Origin: Amaurobius ferox
Taxonomy: Eukaryota; Arthropoda; Arachnida; Araneae; Amaurobiidae
Reading direction: 5' to 3'
DNA length: 64,000 nucleotides
Assembly (NCBI GenBank): GCA_951213105.1
Contig: OX578142.1
Coordinates: 122,602,731-122,666,730, forward strand
The translations under genes and the position numbers were made by a program. Positions within the stretch are counted from its first letter, which is position 1. The number at the start of each line of letters is the position of its first letter. This document shows, piece by piece, positions 39,490 to 51,683 of the stretch. The notes under the pieces were generated by a model, which was not told the origin of the DNA, did no database searches, and worked only from the letters and a program-made list of their open reading frames with translations.

Positions 39490-39990
39490 AATTTTTACGG
39501 GCGGAGAATAACCCTTTTCTCCGTCTGTAACGCTTGGTGAAAAATTTGGCGACGAATTTGGCGGGATGTCACCAACTTGGCGACTTTTTAAATGTTGCTA
39601 AATTGACGGAAAAGTCCTTAAAGGGATAAAAAATATCGCCAAATTGATAAACATGACGTTAATGGGAGGTAATGTCTTGTAAATGTTGAATTCCGTCATA
39701 TAACGGACATTACTTTTAGTATATAAAGAAATGCTTTTCTCTCCGTTTGTCTGTAATGTTTGGCGATACATTTGGCGAAATTGGTGAATAAACTAGCGAA
39801 ATATAGCCAGCTTGGCAATATTTCGCCTCAGATTGATAATTTTATCAAATTTCAGAAATGACATCAAGTTAATGAAAATGACGCCAGATTGACGAATTAA
39901 TTAGATGCTATCAATATCGATAATTGTCAATTTAGAGTTGCTTGAAATAAGTTAATTGGGTACTTCGAAATAGTTTTATATGTTGCCATC
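39490..39990 (-). repeat. R4 dispersed repeat, inverted copy
   Basis: Reverse-complement homologue of 5918-6650. It carries GGCGATACATTTGGCG, CCGTTTGTCTGTAATGTTTGG, GATGCTATCAATATCGATAATTG-like and GGGTACTTCGAAATAG phrases, and joins R1 at its right end exactly as in the 5.5-6.6-kb locus. R1+R4 is therefore one element. Confidence 0.75.
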
Positions 39991-40120
39991 CGGAAAAACG
40001 CCAAATGACACTTCAACGTTAGAAACATTGTGCTGTGGATCTTATACATCATTTTTTTTCGCTGTGAAAAATGTAAATTCATTACATTATATAAGGAAAG
40101 TCATGTGTTGCCCACATCAG
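39991..40120 (+). repeat. R1 terminal repeat
   Basis: CCATCCGGAAAAACGCCAAAT...AACATTGTGCTGTGGATC..GTAAATTCATTACATTATAT, AAGGAAAGTCATGTGTTGCC, CACATCAGAT. It matches 7931-8090 closely and gives the uninterrupted form of the SINE target site. Confidence 0.8.
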
Positions 40121-43100
40121 ATCGTTTTAGATTTAATTTACGAGTTATTCTATTTTACACTAGTAAAATATTTCATTCCCTAGTAAATATCACTCGTAAA
40201 TATTTCATTAATGCTATTACTGAGACCATAGGGCAAAATATAGAATTTTCCATTTGTGATTGACACAAAAATTAATACACTCTAGTGATCATACATAAAT
40301 AAAAAAAAACTGATGTGCCAAATTTTAAATTGATTGAATACTTAGCAGCTACAGCGGGAGAGAGGGAAGAGAAAAGAAAAATGAAAGTTAGCACACATGA
40401 AAGATTGATTCATTATATCGACTATACATCCCAATAAGTCAAATAGATTAGACAATAAAAAAACACATTCAAATAAATTCAAACAAATTCAAATAAAAAA
40501 GGTTTCTTATTAATGCATTAAATGATTTTTGAAGCATTCAAATACCCACTGTTCAAGACTATGAAACAATCACCAATTCTTAGGAACTGTTTTATTTGGA
40601 ACAACGCCAGTAAGAACGTTATTTTACTCTTATCCTACGCCAGACTTTATCACAAATATTACACAAGATTAAATGGCAATGGATTAAAATGAAACGCAGA
40701 TCTGTCTTTACCTAGTTCATTTAATATTTTGGTTCTATTTTTAACTATGTCTCATTTTAAATATCTTATCAATTTTATATTAAATATCATCAATGGCTTT
40801 ATGATTATTTGGCACTTTGGAACGGGAAATAATGAGGCAACCCCTGTTAAAAGTCGATTTTTTTCTAGGCCTTCTAGACCAGAATTTTTCAACTCAACAC
40901 AATGGCATATAGGGTGGCATACAATGGGTGCAAAATGGCATAGATGGAAGGGGGTGGAGAGGGTGCTAAACATATTTCAGTAATAGGCGTTATAAGAAAT
41001 AATGACATTTTTAATCGAAGATTTTAGGAAACTCAGATTACTCTTGAAGAAAGTAAAGTAAATAGTCAGATAATATATACGGAATAACGGGAAATCTGGA
41101 CAAGTAAACTTTACTCCTACCGTGTCTTCAACTCCTACCGTGTAAATTATGAGAGTCAGAAATACTTGATATGTTTCAGTTTTATCGCATTTTTCAGGTT
41201 TACCGCATTTCAGTTTTACAGCAGTTTTACCGAAGATTTTTAGAGAGGTCCCTTTTAGGGGAGTTTCCTAAATTGGGCCCCTCGCACCTGCTCATGGTAC
41301 TTGATTTATTGATGTCACAGACTATTAATTGCACAATTTAGGGCATTCTGGAACATGTTTAGGCTAGTGCTATTCAAAGCTGTTAAAATATGATGACCTC
41401 GCCTGGCATGGCTATGAAAACTATAATAGAGTTAAACATGTCTTAAAGAACATTAATTGAATTCAATCTTATTTAAAAATATTTTTGTTTCTTAAAGTGA
41501 ATTCAACCAAACATTTCCATGCTCGAAATATCCAGGTACTAAACTGATCAAATAACAGGCATAACTTGTGACCTCTGCTTGTCTTTAAATTAAAATGTAA
41601 TTTTAAGTTTTAATTGTTTTATTAAAGATCATAACTCTATTTTATCAAGCCATGTGTGTAGAACGAGCGCAAAGCTGACATTCAGGTCGTTAGTACAGGG
41701 TTCAAATTTGCAGGGCATGCTTAAAATAAAGGCTATTTGTCTGTAAGTGCAATTTTTATTTGAAGCAGGTTTTTTTTTTGTGCAGTCGCTCATAAGTTGA
41801 GCAGTGCGAAACTATAGACTTTGTACATTATGACAAAACGGCTTTTAATATAAACAAAATTTCTGTGTGACTTTTGGGATTTAACGGTTATATTTTATCA
41901 CGATGATTAAACTTGTTTATTCTAATGGCCGTAAAAGTTTTGTTAAATTTGAAAAGTTCGGGTTAAAATACCTTTATTGTAAGTTAAGCCCTTTGATTTA
42001 GTGAAAAGTGCACAATGTGTATTATATGTATGAATATCTTAAAAAGAAATTATTTAACATTGTAGACACGTATTTAATATTTTTCTCATTCCAATCTTTT
42101 AAGCTTTATACAACGCTGTTCAACTTCTATAGAATGCAGAGTAAAATTGTCGATAAAAATATTTTTACTGCCGTTGAAAACCATTTTGCATGACAAAGTT
42201 ATATTTCTCCCCATCCCTCCTGAGAAGCAAAATTTAGAAGATGTTTATGAAATTACTAAAATCTCATATTACGAACTTTGAAATTTCCAAAATTTTTCAG
42301 CTGAGAAACACGTGACCCCCCCCCCCCCCCCATCCTCTTTATCCTTCCGCAATTTATGTATTGCTAATACTGTCCCCTTGTGCAGTACGAAATTTTTCTT
42401 AGAAGAAGCCTAGATTTGATAAACATATTTACTCAAATAAAGCGTACATGTCTGAGTACCTACGACGTTACCAGTTTGATAGCTACAGAATTGTTCTATG
42501 GTCGAAGTTGATGTTTGTCGGGACTTCACTTGAATATCGAGATAGAGATTTTTTTTAAGAAAACAGCATGTGGATTTTGTGGAATGGCATAGAAAATTCC
42601 AGAATTTAATGTAATTGAGAGGAAGATTTTCTATATCATAGAATCTGTGAATTTTACCCAATTCCAAGTTTTATATTTTAATCATAGGGATTATTTATAA
42701 ACTAGTTTTATACGAAATCTAAAAGAAATTGTTTACACGTGAAACATATATCGGCCTATTCGTTTTTTGACTTTGACTAATATGTTTCTCATATTAATTT
42801 GAGCAGGTATGAAGAATTAAGAAAAAAAAAGAGAGAGGGAGAGCGAGGATTTGTAAGCAAGATCAGGGTCTCTCTGTTACCAGGGGGCCTCTAAAGGGGA
42901 GTGGCTCCCATTAACTTCCTCTGAAAGCAGTCTGGCCTCTCGGTCAAGTTCAGCGAACTTAATGTCAGATTTTTAGTTGCACTAAAGTAGTATTATACTG
43001 TTTGAACCTATGACCTACTTTATTTAAAGGTTTAATTTCAGCATAAATAATTATGTTGCTGTCAGACGTTTATTAGAGTCTAGGTTTCCAGAATTTAGAT
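40121..43100. other. AT-rich DNA, no gene identified
   Basis: Several short frames (for example 40729-40983, 42008-42193 and 42410-42667) lack recognisable domains. A 14-17-base C run lies near 42318-42331. No repeat shared with the rest of the window was recognised. Confidence 0.35.
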
Positions 43101-43261
43101 TTATGACGTGAATATATATACTATATATATATAATAAAAAGTTTGAAGGTCCAATGAAAGAAAAGTAAGAAGCTGAATTTTGTATTGTCATTCCTATTTA
43201 CTCATTTTTTACATTTGCATATTTGCAAAGTATCCTTAACTTTTTAAGTTTGCTACAGTAT

Positions 43262-43300
<39 letters not shown>

Positions 43301-43342
43301 ATAAAAATAATATATATATATATATATATATAAAATAATAAA

Positions 43343-43382
<40 letters not shown>
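43101..43382. repeat. TA arrays bordering a PLE relic
   Basis: TA tracts at about 43111-43133 and 43265-43381; the second is broken twice by AAAATAATAAAAATAA. GTTTGAAGGTCCAATGAAAG lies between them, recalling 36443. Confidence 0.85.
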
Positions 43383-43386
<4 letters not shown>

Positions 43387-43390
43387 GATA

Positions 43391-44120
43391 TCTTTAATAA
43401 CGTAGACATACATGTTTTATATAAAGTCATAATAATTTTATACGAACAATTTGTTCAATCTAAAAACATAACAGTACCAACATTTAAAACTTTATTAACA
43501 TTCAATCTATTCAACCAATATTTATCTCAGGGTAATAACATTTACAAATTAAAACCGGGAATTCCATAGGGATGAATCTCATTCACCATTCTAACCAATT
43601 TATATTTACACTATTATGAAATTAAGCACCACTTCCTTAGTCAAATCATGTATAGATACATTGATGATCTTATTATCATAAAAATTACAAAAAATGCATA
43701 AATACTAACCTTCCAGTTTTATCCTCCCAACATACAACTTATTGAAAATGTTTACTCATCACCCTGACCCTGGATCTACTACCTTGACGTTAGTTTACTA
43801 ATTCAAAATGAAGATAATCTCATATTTAAAATTTATGACAAAATAGCTTCATTCAAAGTCAACAAACTTCAATATTTTTCATCAAATCTTTCAAAATAAG
43901 GGTTTAAAAATATCATTAATAATCAGTTAATACGCATCGAAAAGTTATGTTCACCATGTTACTTTGAAGAAAATATTCAAAATTTAATTATCACCACCAT
44001 CAAAAATCACTACCCGTCAAATCTTATTTTTTCCTTTATAAAAACTCATTTCAAATTTAAATTCAACACCATGCTCAAATTACAGCAATTTATTGATAGG
44101 TCAGTCTCAATATCTTTTGA
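43391..44120 (+). pseudogene. Penelope-like reverse transcriptase relic, copy D
   Basis: It begins just after a TA array. Motif B is readable as KPGIP*G*ISFTILTNLYLHYYE (about 43552-43620) and motif C as YRYIDDLIII (about 43652-43682). A downstream stretch reads KIYDKIASFKVNKLQYFSSN (about 43831), followed by NNQLIRIEKL, aligning with LYDKI.../ILNQLFRI of copy B. At least four stops are present, and the nuclease and fingers are missing. Sequence is distant from copies A and B. No hammerhead motif was found after it before the LTR element at 44517. Confidence 0.75.
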
Positions 44121-44516
44121 ATAATTGAATGCAATATTCATCAAAGTTGCCACTACGTACAAACACATCATCAAAGTATAACTTCATCTTTGGAAATGAG
44201 TTATCATTTAATTCAGTGCTTACGCTTGATTTGGAGTAATATTTCCAACACTAAATTATTTAATTATTTTTATGGAACATCTAGATGATTAAGCATTTTC
44301 TCTTTACCATGATACATTTCACCATGTTACAATCTTTGACTATAACTTTAACTGTAACCAATTTTGAGTTAGCTCCCAGACTCATCCTCCATTTCATTCG
44401 ACAGTTTCAGGTGACAATGGTGTTGCGAGGTAAATCACCTCACGTTCGATTTGAACGCTAAAATACTGAAAATGTTCAAGGAACATTAAGATATTGCCGT
44501 GTAAGATCGCAAGTGG

Positions 44517-45440
44517 TTTAAAACTGAAAATTAAGAAGTAATTAATAAGATTTGAAATGAGGACACGGATTAGATTTTATGAATAAGAAAAAAACAAGTT
44601 TATTTACAAAATTAACATTTAAAAATAAAAACATGAAGAAGTTTTGCTCAAAACACATGAGCTTGAAAGTTACTCCCTTAAAGTACGAAGACATAGCAAA
44701 GTATCAAAAACATCATAAAACCTCTTAAAATTAATTCTATTTGAAAAAAAATCCCAAATACATCATAAATCTTTGACGTGTCGAAGAAAACATTAATTTC
44801 CTTAAGAAGCAAAAATTGAGAGAGAGAAGAAATTCAAGGTCTGAGTAAATGCATGAAAGCCAATAGGCCTACCTTCGGCTCTGGGTCCCGCAAGGGCTCG
44901 GCTGCGATGACATCTTGGAGTTCGGAAGGAGCATCCTTTTGCTCCGTCAACTATAACACAACTTCACTCATTCAGCTCACAAGAGGCACTCTCGATTCCT
45001 TTTTTCTGCAAAAACTCTCTCCAAAAACTTGTAATTTTAAGTCTCCTCCCTCTCAAATATTATTTGCTGACAGGACTTAAGCCCCCCTTAATATTACTGG
45101 TGGACACTTGGCTTCCACTCTCAGTGGCCAGTCCATGACAGCAGGGCTTGCCCACTAGCCCCTGAATTATTGCTTGCAGGTGGCTGGGATTCCACGCTCC
45201 TGCGTGAACCCCCGGGCTTAACTGCGCCCCCAACGACCGCTTACCCCCCGGATGCGTCTTCCTTCATCTTGTACTGGACCACCCACATGCAGTCCAAGCT
45301 TCACTGACCCTTCCCTTTGCGGGTGGCCAGGAGGGAACCTTATACCTATTGCGTGAAAAGCCAGGGGCCATCTTTTGTAGGTCGCCTTCCTCTCCATTCT
45401 TTAGCAATGTTACATACTTTTTGTAAAACACTATGTAACA
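44517..45440 (-). repeat. 3' LTR (924 bp)
   Basis: About 99 percent identical to 46852-47775. It includes a GC-rich central part (CCCCCAACGACCGCTTACCC). The 75-codon open frame at 44853-45080 is repeated in the other LTR, has no domain and is not taken as a gene. Confidence 0.9.
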
Positions 45441-46851
45441 TTCACTCTCCTTTCCTAAGTTTTCTTTTTTTTTTCTTGGAAAAAAAACAACTGTATCAAA
45501 AGAAAAACTGTAACTATAAAAACAACATATACCATTGAAACATCCACTTCAAAAAAGAATACATATTAGCCATACAATAAAAACCAAAGTAATAATAATA
45601 ATAATAATAATTTCTGAAATACATATTGCAAAATCATGTAACAGTTTTTTTCTAAATGTTTTGTTGAACGCCAAAAGTTTTATTGTGCCCAGTTCATTCT
45701 GTTAACACCAAAACTCCAGCTCATGTTTTCTAGCAAGATCATAGTTCACGTTCCCACGTTTAAAGTCTGAGCAAATGTCATTGAACTTTACGTACACACT
45801 GTAGTTAGCAAAGTTTGTACTCCTCAAACAGGAAAAACTCGTTGTTGTGACACGAATGGAGGTTCACTACACTTTACCATACTATAGTGTAAATGGTCCC
45901 AAGTATGGCCTAACGTCACTGCGTCGATGAGTTGCAATCGCACCTCAGTATCTGGCATGGGGTGTCGCTTCTCATAAGTCAGCTGTAGATGTGTCACTAC
46001 AATGTCTCTGTCCCGAAATATCGTGTGGTGTCCTGTACATCAAGTGTGTCGTATCTGGCACACCACTGCGTCGGTGAGTTGCTATCGCCCCTCAGGATCT
46101 GGCATGGGGTGTCGCTTCTCGTAAGTCAGCTGTAGAGGTGTCACTGTTCCTCGTTGTCCATATCTTTCCAGACGTACTGCTGGAGATAAGTTTACACACA
46201 GGCCAAAGAACATACATACAGACCCTCAAAAATTGAAATATCTCTCTCTCTCAGAAAAAATTACATTACCATTAACTGATTACAAAAATTCCTATCATGA
46301 AAAATTTATTTACACCTCGTCATAACCTTATTAAAAACATTGCTTACTTCCTTAACTATCCCCGAAATACTTTTTTTTTATATCTATATACATTTTCTAC
46401 AAAATCATCCTAATCTTTATTTTCATTCAAACCAAACGTAAAAAATTTCTATTCTTAAAATTTAATCTTCCCTCCGAATTGCCATGCCATGTATTATCAA
46501 TTATTCATTTTCTGTACCTTATTACACCTATACAAAATTTTATCTAATATCCCCGTTAAAAAAACGAAAAGAGGAACAAAAAAAAAAAATTTTTTTTTTC
46601 GAATTCCTATACACCCAAAATGAAATGTCATTCATCAAACCTTTTGCAGTATACCGAACGATTTATCAAAATTTCTTTAATCGGACACCTTTAATTTCTC
46701 TTTTTAATCCAAATTATGCCTTTCCAAACTCCCAAATCTGTAAATCCTCTCTTTTGTTAAAGCATACTCAAGCCTTCTGAGATCATAATTCTGTATACCT
46801 TTTTTAAACTTCCAAACTGCGCCCCTGCACCGGTCTGATAAAATGCTGAAA
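45441..46851 (-). other. Interior of the LTR element, no ORFs
   Basis: Contains a local duplication: CTGGCATGGGGTGTCGCTTC, CGTAAGTCAGCTGTAGA and GTGTCACT occur at about 45950-46000 and again at 46091-46144. No protein domain on either strand. The frame 46484-46780 is chance. Confidence 0.7.
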
Positions 46852-47775
46852 TTTAAAACTGAAAATTAAGAAGTAATTAATAAGATTTGAAATGAGGACA
46901 CGGATTAGATTTTATGAATAAGAAAAAAACAAGTTTATTTACAAAATTAACATTTAAAAATAAAAACATAAAGAAGTTTTGCTCAAAACACATGAGCTTG
47001 AAAGTTACTCCCTTAAAGTACGAAGACATAGCAAAGTATCAAAAACATCATAAAACCTCTTAAAATTAATTTTATTTGAAAAAAAATCCCAAATACATCA
47101 TAAATCTTTGACGTGTCGAAGAAAACATTAATTTCCTTAAGAAGCAAAAATTGAGAGAGAGAAGAAATTCAAGGTCTGAGTAAATGCATGAAAGCCAATA
47201 GGCCTACCTTCGGCTCTGGGTCCGGCAAGGGCTCGGCTGCGATGACATCTTGGAGTTCGGAAGGAGCATCCTTTTGCTCCGTCAACTATAACACAACTTC
47301 ACTCATTCAGCTCACAAGAGGCACTCTCGATTCCTTTTTTCTGCAAAAACTCTCTCCAAAAACTTGTAATTTTAAGTCTCCTCCCTCTCAAATATTATTT
47401 GCTGACAGGACTTAAGCCCCCCTTAATATTACTGGTGGACACTTGGCTTCCACTCTCAGTGGCCAGTCCATGACAGCAGGGCTTGCCCACTAGCCCCTGA
47501 ATTATTGCTTGCAGGTGGCTGGGATCCCACGCTCCTGCGTGAACCCCCGGGCTTAACTGCGCCCCCAACGACCGCTTACCCCCCGGATGCGTCTTCCTTC
47601 ATCTTGTACTGGACCACCCACATGCAGTCCAAGCTCCACTGACCCTTCCCTTTGCGGGTGGCCAGGAGGGAACCTTATACCTATTGCGTGAAAAGCCAGG
47701 GGCCATCTTTTGTAGGTCGCCTTCCTCTCCATTCTTTAGCAATGTTACAGATTTTTTGTAAAACACTATGTAACA
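46852..47775 (-). repeat. 5' LTR (924 bp)
   Basis: Partner of 44517-45440. On the minus strand it starts TGTTACATAG and its end adjoins the interior. The small number of differences between the LTRs indicates a recent insertion. Confidence 0.9.
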
Positions 47776-47963
47776 AATGGTAACACTTTTGATGTTATTT
47801 TATTTCTTATTTCACATTAAAATTAAAATTCTTTATATGTTATTGTATTATTATACAATGGCATTGAACTGGCTTATGTATTTTAATGTTTATTGTTTAT
47901 TGATTTTTGTTAATTCTGATCCAAATATCTCCATTCTTCTACTTCGGGTACATAATTTATGTA

Positions 47964-48316
47964 CGATAAAACTTCGAATTATCGTCACCGTTGGGACTAG
48001 GGTTGTGACGGATAACCGAATAGACGGATAACAGAAATCTCTTAATACATATGTACAGTAATGTGATTTCACTGCGGGCTTGGGACGAAAATGAAAATAA
48101 AATCCTTTAAAAGAGAACAATGCATACATACTGTATTTAATTTTACAAAACGATCAATATAAACTTCAATATAAGAGAAGTAATGTACAGAAATTTATCG
48201 TAATACCATAAATATAATATCGTAATACCATGACGGATAATCGGTAATATCGTAATACCATGACGGATAACAGAAACTGACGGTTAAACGAGTGACGGTT
48301 TATCGAAGTTTTACTG
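47964..48316. mobile_element. pogo/Tigger-like MITE (~353 bp)
   Basis: Terminal inverted repeats: the left end reads CGATAAAACTTCGAATTATC and the right end in reverse complement reads CAGTAAAACTTCGATAAACC, followed on both sides by GTCAC. TA flanks both ends (47962-47963 and 48317-48318), the target typical of Tc1/mariner/pogo elements. The inside holds a short tandem of CCATGACGGATAA / TAATATCGTAATACCATGAC units (about 48200-48270). It carries no transposase. Confidence 0.75.
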
Positions 48317-48699
48317 TAATAAAATTTGCAATTATGCAAACAAAAACGTAGAATTTCAGTATTTCTGAACCAGGTATTGCCCTTGAGAACGTACATAGTT
48401 TCAGAAATTTTTTTCATTTTATTTTATTGTATTTTTCTTGTGTGATATTCTCACAATTTTTTGGGCTCTTTTTGCTGATTTATCAGTTTGTATCTATTCA
48501 GCGCATTCACTATTCATGCACTTACACCATGCATGTTAATGCAGGGAACAAGAGGTTTAGGAGCTGTATTACTTGTATGATTTTCCTTAAATTTAAATTT
48601 TAATTTCTTTATTGGGAGAAGTTACAGACTTAACTAATATCATGGCTTTCTCAGCATGATATCCAGATTTTAATTTCAAATCCTTACCTTATATGTGGA
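48317..48699. other. AT-rich DNA, possibly 5' untranslated part of the next PLE
   Basis: No gene. It lies between the MITE and the first readable nuclease codons of PLE family 2. Confidence 0.3.
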
Positions 48700-48840
48700 A
48701 CAGGGAACGAGGGGTATTTAGTACCTGTTTAATAGCTGTTTTATATATAAAGGAATTATTCTCAAGCCAGCCATTGGGTCAATTTTATTTTTATTTTTGT
48801 AAGGTTGTATTTTTGTAAAGTTTATTTTTAATTTTGTAAT

Positions 48841-49456
48841 GTATTTAACTACGTATATGGTATTAAATGCGCTAAGTGCAACATGTTATAAATCGGTCAA
48901 ACGAAAAATTTTACATTTACGCATACATTTGTATCGCAGCCAGATTTACAAGTTAATGGAAAATCCGGATTTGGATTCAACTATGGAAATAAGTCACTTT
49001 GCCAGACATGGAACTGACGCCATGATGATCACAATAATTGATTTAGTAATGGATTTGAGCTAAAGACTATGGTGGGTAAATAGACACATCGAAAGAATGA
49101 ATACGATATACTCATATGGATTGAAAACCACGAAATATAACAAAATTTATGACGGGGAACATTGTATTAGACTGAATGCTGAAAATGTCGGAAATACTAA
49201 AATAGAAATACCTACTACACGGCACAAGAGAGCGGGAAGAAAGAGAAAAATTGGTTTAAATGAAACCTTATTATATATAAAAATTTTTATGAAAAGAAAC
49301 GAAGATCTTGATTTCTTACCTGTAAAATGGATTAAAAATATGGTATACGGATTTACAGGTAGAATAAGGTTTTTGGGAAAAATATGGAATGAATTGTGTG
49401 AAAATGTTGAAGAATATAAAAATTCTGTACAGTACAATATAAAAGCAGTGATATAG
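48841..49456 (+). pseudogene. GIY-YIG nuclease and linker, PLE family 2
   Basis: One frame reads VFNYVYGIKCAKCNML, then a stop codon (TAA, 48889-48891) in place of the Tyr of YIG, then IGQTKNF. The CAKC pair sits between the GIY and YIG halves. This CxxC insertion with downstream histidines is reported for Naiad-type elements. After a frameshift, EISHFARHGTDAM supplies the second half (compare HFATHGF in the 55-kb copy). From 49097 another frame gives NTIYSYGLKTTKYN, the conserved post-nuclease segment, then a basic stretch HKRAGRKRKIGLN and further linker to 49456. Breaks mean no functional protein can be made. Confidence 0.8.
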
Positions 49457-49788
49457 GATCATTTAAAAATACGAGCAAATAAATTAAAAAACACATTAAA
49501 CAATAAAACTGTCGGTGCAAAAACGTCAGAGTACAGTGATAAATTTTAAAAATAAGTCATACGATTCTATTCCGTTTGGCAGGATTTTAAAAGAAAAAAA
49601 TTCTTTGCTACCAATTCAAAACATTAAGGTTGTTTTGTCGTACAAATACAATACTTTATATGTAGAAGTTATTTCAACTATAACAAGATAGGTCAGAACT
49701 TGAGGGAAAATGTAACGAACGATTGCAAGTGTAACTTAAACCAAACTTTTAAGAATGAATTGGACATATCGTCACGGGTGAATGGAAT

Positions 49789-50331
49789 TTGATAAGATCG
49801 AAACGTTTGAAAAAGATTTTGGATTTAGGAGCTAAATATCGAGATCAAAAACATACTAATGAAATGCAGTTAATTGAGTATGATATCGACAAATTTATAT
49901 ATAAAGTAGCAGTAAAATATAGTGCGCCAACAGAGGTATTTAATGAGTGGAAACATAACATCTTAGAGTGTGCTAAAATTTGGCATAGAAAAGACAACCG
50001 ATCGATAACTAGAATTGGAAATGTAAAAAAGGAATTGGAAGCAATACATGAGGACTTTGTAATATCATATGTTGATAAGGTGGTATCTAACTATGCTTTT
50101 ACATGCAAGAAACTATATACGGACAAACTATGCGAATGTTATCTCGATGACACTATGTATAAGCGTTTGAATCAGCCAAGAGTAGAGATTGTTAGTAAAA
50201 TTGTTGCTCTGTACAAAAAGATTGGTCATAATGTAGATACTATTAAATTTCCTTACCTGGTTTTAATTCCAAAACTACATAAAGTGCCCATTAAATTCAG
50301 ACCCGTTGCCATCGGAAAACAACGTACTTGA
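49789..50331 (+). pseudogene. Reverse transcriptase N-terminal part, PLE family 2
   Basis: A 180-codon frame with YDIDKFIYKVAVKYSAPTEV (about residues 30-50), matching FDFDKFIYQLTCSHSIPIEA of the 53.7-kb copy, then VISYVDKVVSNYAFTCKK (about 95-112) and LVLIPKLHKVPIKFRPVA (about 157-174), the fingers motif of PLE reverse transcriptases. It ends at a frameshift (GKQRT then stop); the following frame begins TKANKILSNIL. Confidence 0.85.
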
Positions 50332-51194
50332 CAAAGGCTAATAAAATATTATCAAATATTTTAAATATGTCTTCAATCATAAAGAAAAAAGGAGCGCACT
50401 TTATACATAATAGTATAGAAACAGTGAATACCATAGAAAAAATACCAGAAAAGTTACATTACAAAAGTTACGACTTCTGCGATTTATTCAGTAACATTAC
50501 GATAACAGACCTATATCAGATCATAATGGTTCTTTATCAAAAATACAGTTTGCAGAAATTTATTGAAATGAATAAATATAGGGCACTTGTTGGACTGGTT
50601 CTGAACGAAACAGTGCTGTACAACGGAGGGGAATTTTATAAACAAATTAGAGGAATACCGATGGGCAGTAATTGCTCATTGGCATTGACAGATTTATATT
50701 TGGACTGTTATGAGAGTGTAACTCATTTGTTGAATTAGATGTTGTACTTAAGATTCGTTGATGACATCATCGTTGGTACAAAAGATCATAACTACGTAAT
50801 GGATTTTGGTTTCTATCCGAGTTCACTTAAATTGGTTGAAACATCTATGAATGAAGACGGCGGCCTGAATTTTTTAGACGTATGTATTAAGTCAAACGAA
50901 GATAAAACTACCTATGGTATATATGATAAGCGTAAGGCTTTTGGTTTTGACGTAAACTTTATCACTTCTTGGGAAACATGTTTAAGTAAGGCTGTCTTCC
51001 ATAATATAATGGTTAATCAACTTTTAAGAAACAAAAGGTTAAACTCTCGCAGTTGCCTTAGAATTGAACAAGTTAAAAGGTATTTGAACGAAGTCCGAAA
51101 AAAGGGTTATCCGGGTGGCGTTTTGAACGTAATTGAGTCATCTTTCTACGGTATAACTGCAACCGCTGGTTGCTCTCGTTCAGGATATATTTGA
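50328..51194 (+). pseudogene. Reverse transcriptase palm, PLE family 2
   Basis: Frame 50328-50738 carries motif A as SYDFCDLFSNI (about residues 47-57) and motif B as IRGIPMGSNCSLALTDLYLD (about 107-126). One in-frame TAG (50736-50738) separates it from 50739-51194 in the same frame. That part begins MLYLRFVDDIIVG (motif C), then GGLNFLDVCI and a thumb region with NIMVNQLLRNKRL. Restoring that one codon would give a continuous palm. Sequence identity to family 1 is low, so two PLE lineages coexist here. Confidence 0.9.
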
Positions 51195-51299
51195 GTTGAT
51201 GACATGGTACTATATATAGAGGATTTGTGTCGAACAAAGCATACAGTCGGGTGTAAATTGAGGTCCTGTTTATACGTATTATTGTGTTTAGTTTCAACG

Positions 51300-51624
51300 A
51301 TCTTCTTTTCATCTCCTATATAGATTTTCTTAGGCATAATGGCCTAGATATGGAATGGTACCGGCATCCGGGAGTATGGCCATGGCGTAAAGCATGCTAA
51401 ACCGGGGTGAAGGGGTCACCCCCCTCCCCCCCCCTCGGCAAACTTTTCGTACTATTCCTTCTATTGTACTTTTCTTTTTGTTTCCGATTTGATTCTCAGA
51501 TTTGGAACTTGGATTATATATATATATATATGTAATGGCATAAAGCATGCTGAACCTGGATGAGGGGGTTTTGGTACTATTCCTTCTATTGTACTTTTCT
51601 TTTTGGTTCAGATTTGGAACTTGG

Positions 51625-51681
<57 letters not shown>
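51300..51681 (+). repeat. Two-copy duplication ending in TA arrays
   Basis: GGCGTAAAGCATGCTAAACC...TACTATTCCTTCTATTGTAC, TTTTCTTTTTG...CAGATTTGGAACTTGGATTA, then a TA tract, occurs at 51384-51531 and again, shortened, at 51537-51681. TA tracts are at 51512-51531 and 51626-51681. Confidence 0.8.

Positions 51682-51683
<2 letters not shown>

Larger units (their letters stand above)
44517..47775 (-). mobile_element. Non-coding LTR retrotransposon (TRIM/LARD-like), minus strand
   Basis: Two direct repeats of identical length (924 bp each) with about eight differences enclose a 1411-bp interior. On the minus strand the LTR begins TGTTACATAG. A purine-rich tract (AGGAAAGGAGAGTGAA, 45441-45456) lies directly upstream of the 3' LTR, where a polypurine tract should be. 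This fixes the minus orientation. Flanks AGTGG (44512-44516) and AATGG (47776-47780) could be a 5-bp target-site duplication with one mismatch. The interior has no gag or pol frame, so the element must have been mobilised in trans or lost its genes. No convincing tRNA primer-binding site was recognised, and the LTR 3' end does not finish in CA. Confidence 0.8.
48700..51195 (+). mobile_element. Penelope-like element, family 2 (Naiad-type, domain-permuted)
   Basis: Order on the plus strand: GIY-YIG nuclease (48840-49060), linker with NTIYSYGL (about 49100), fingers (49789-50331), palm (50328-51194). The nuclease precedes the reverse transcriptase, whereas canonical Penelope elements have it last. 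It is disabled by a stop in the YIG motif, frameshifts near 48900, 49060, 49460-49780 and 50330, and a stop at 50736-50738. The 5' start is uncertain. Confidence 0.85.

Noticed and set aside
44853..45080. 75-codon frame repeated at 47188-47415
   Set aside because: It is duplicated only because it lies in both LTRs; there is no domain and no start context.
51190..51330. Hammerhead motif after PLE family 2 (TTGATGAC...CGAAC)
   Set aside because: No stem I partner, stem II does not pair and the internal hairpin seen in other copies is missing.
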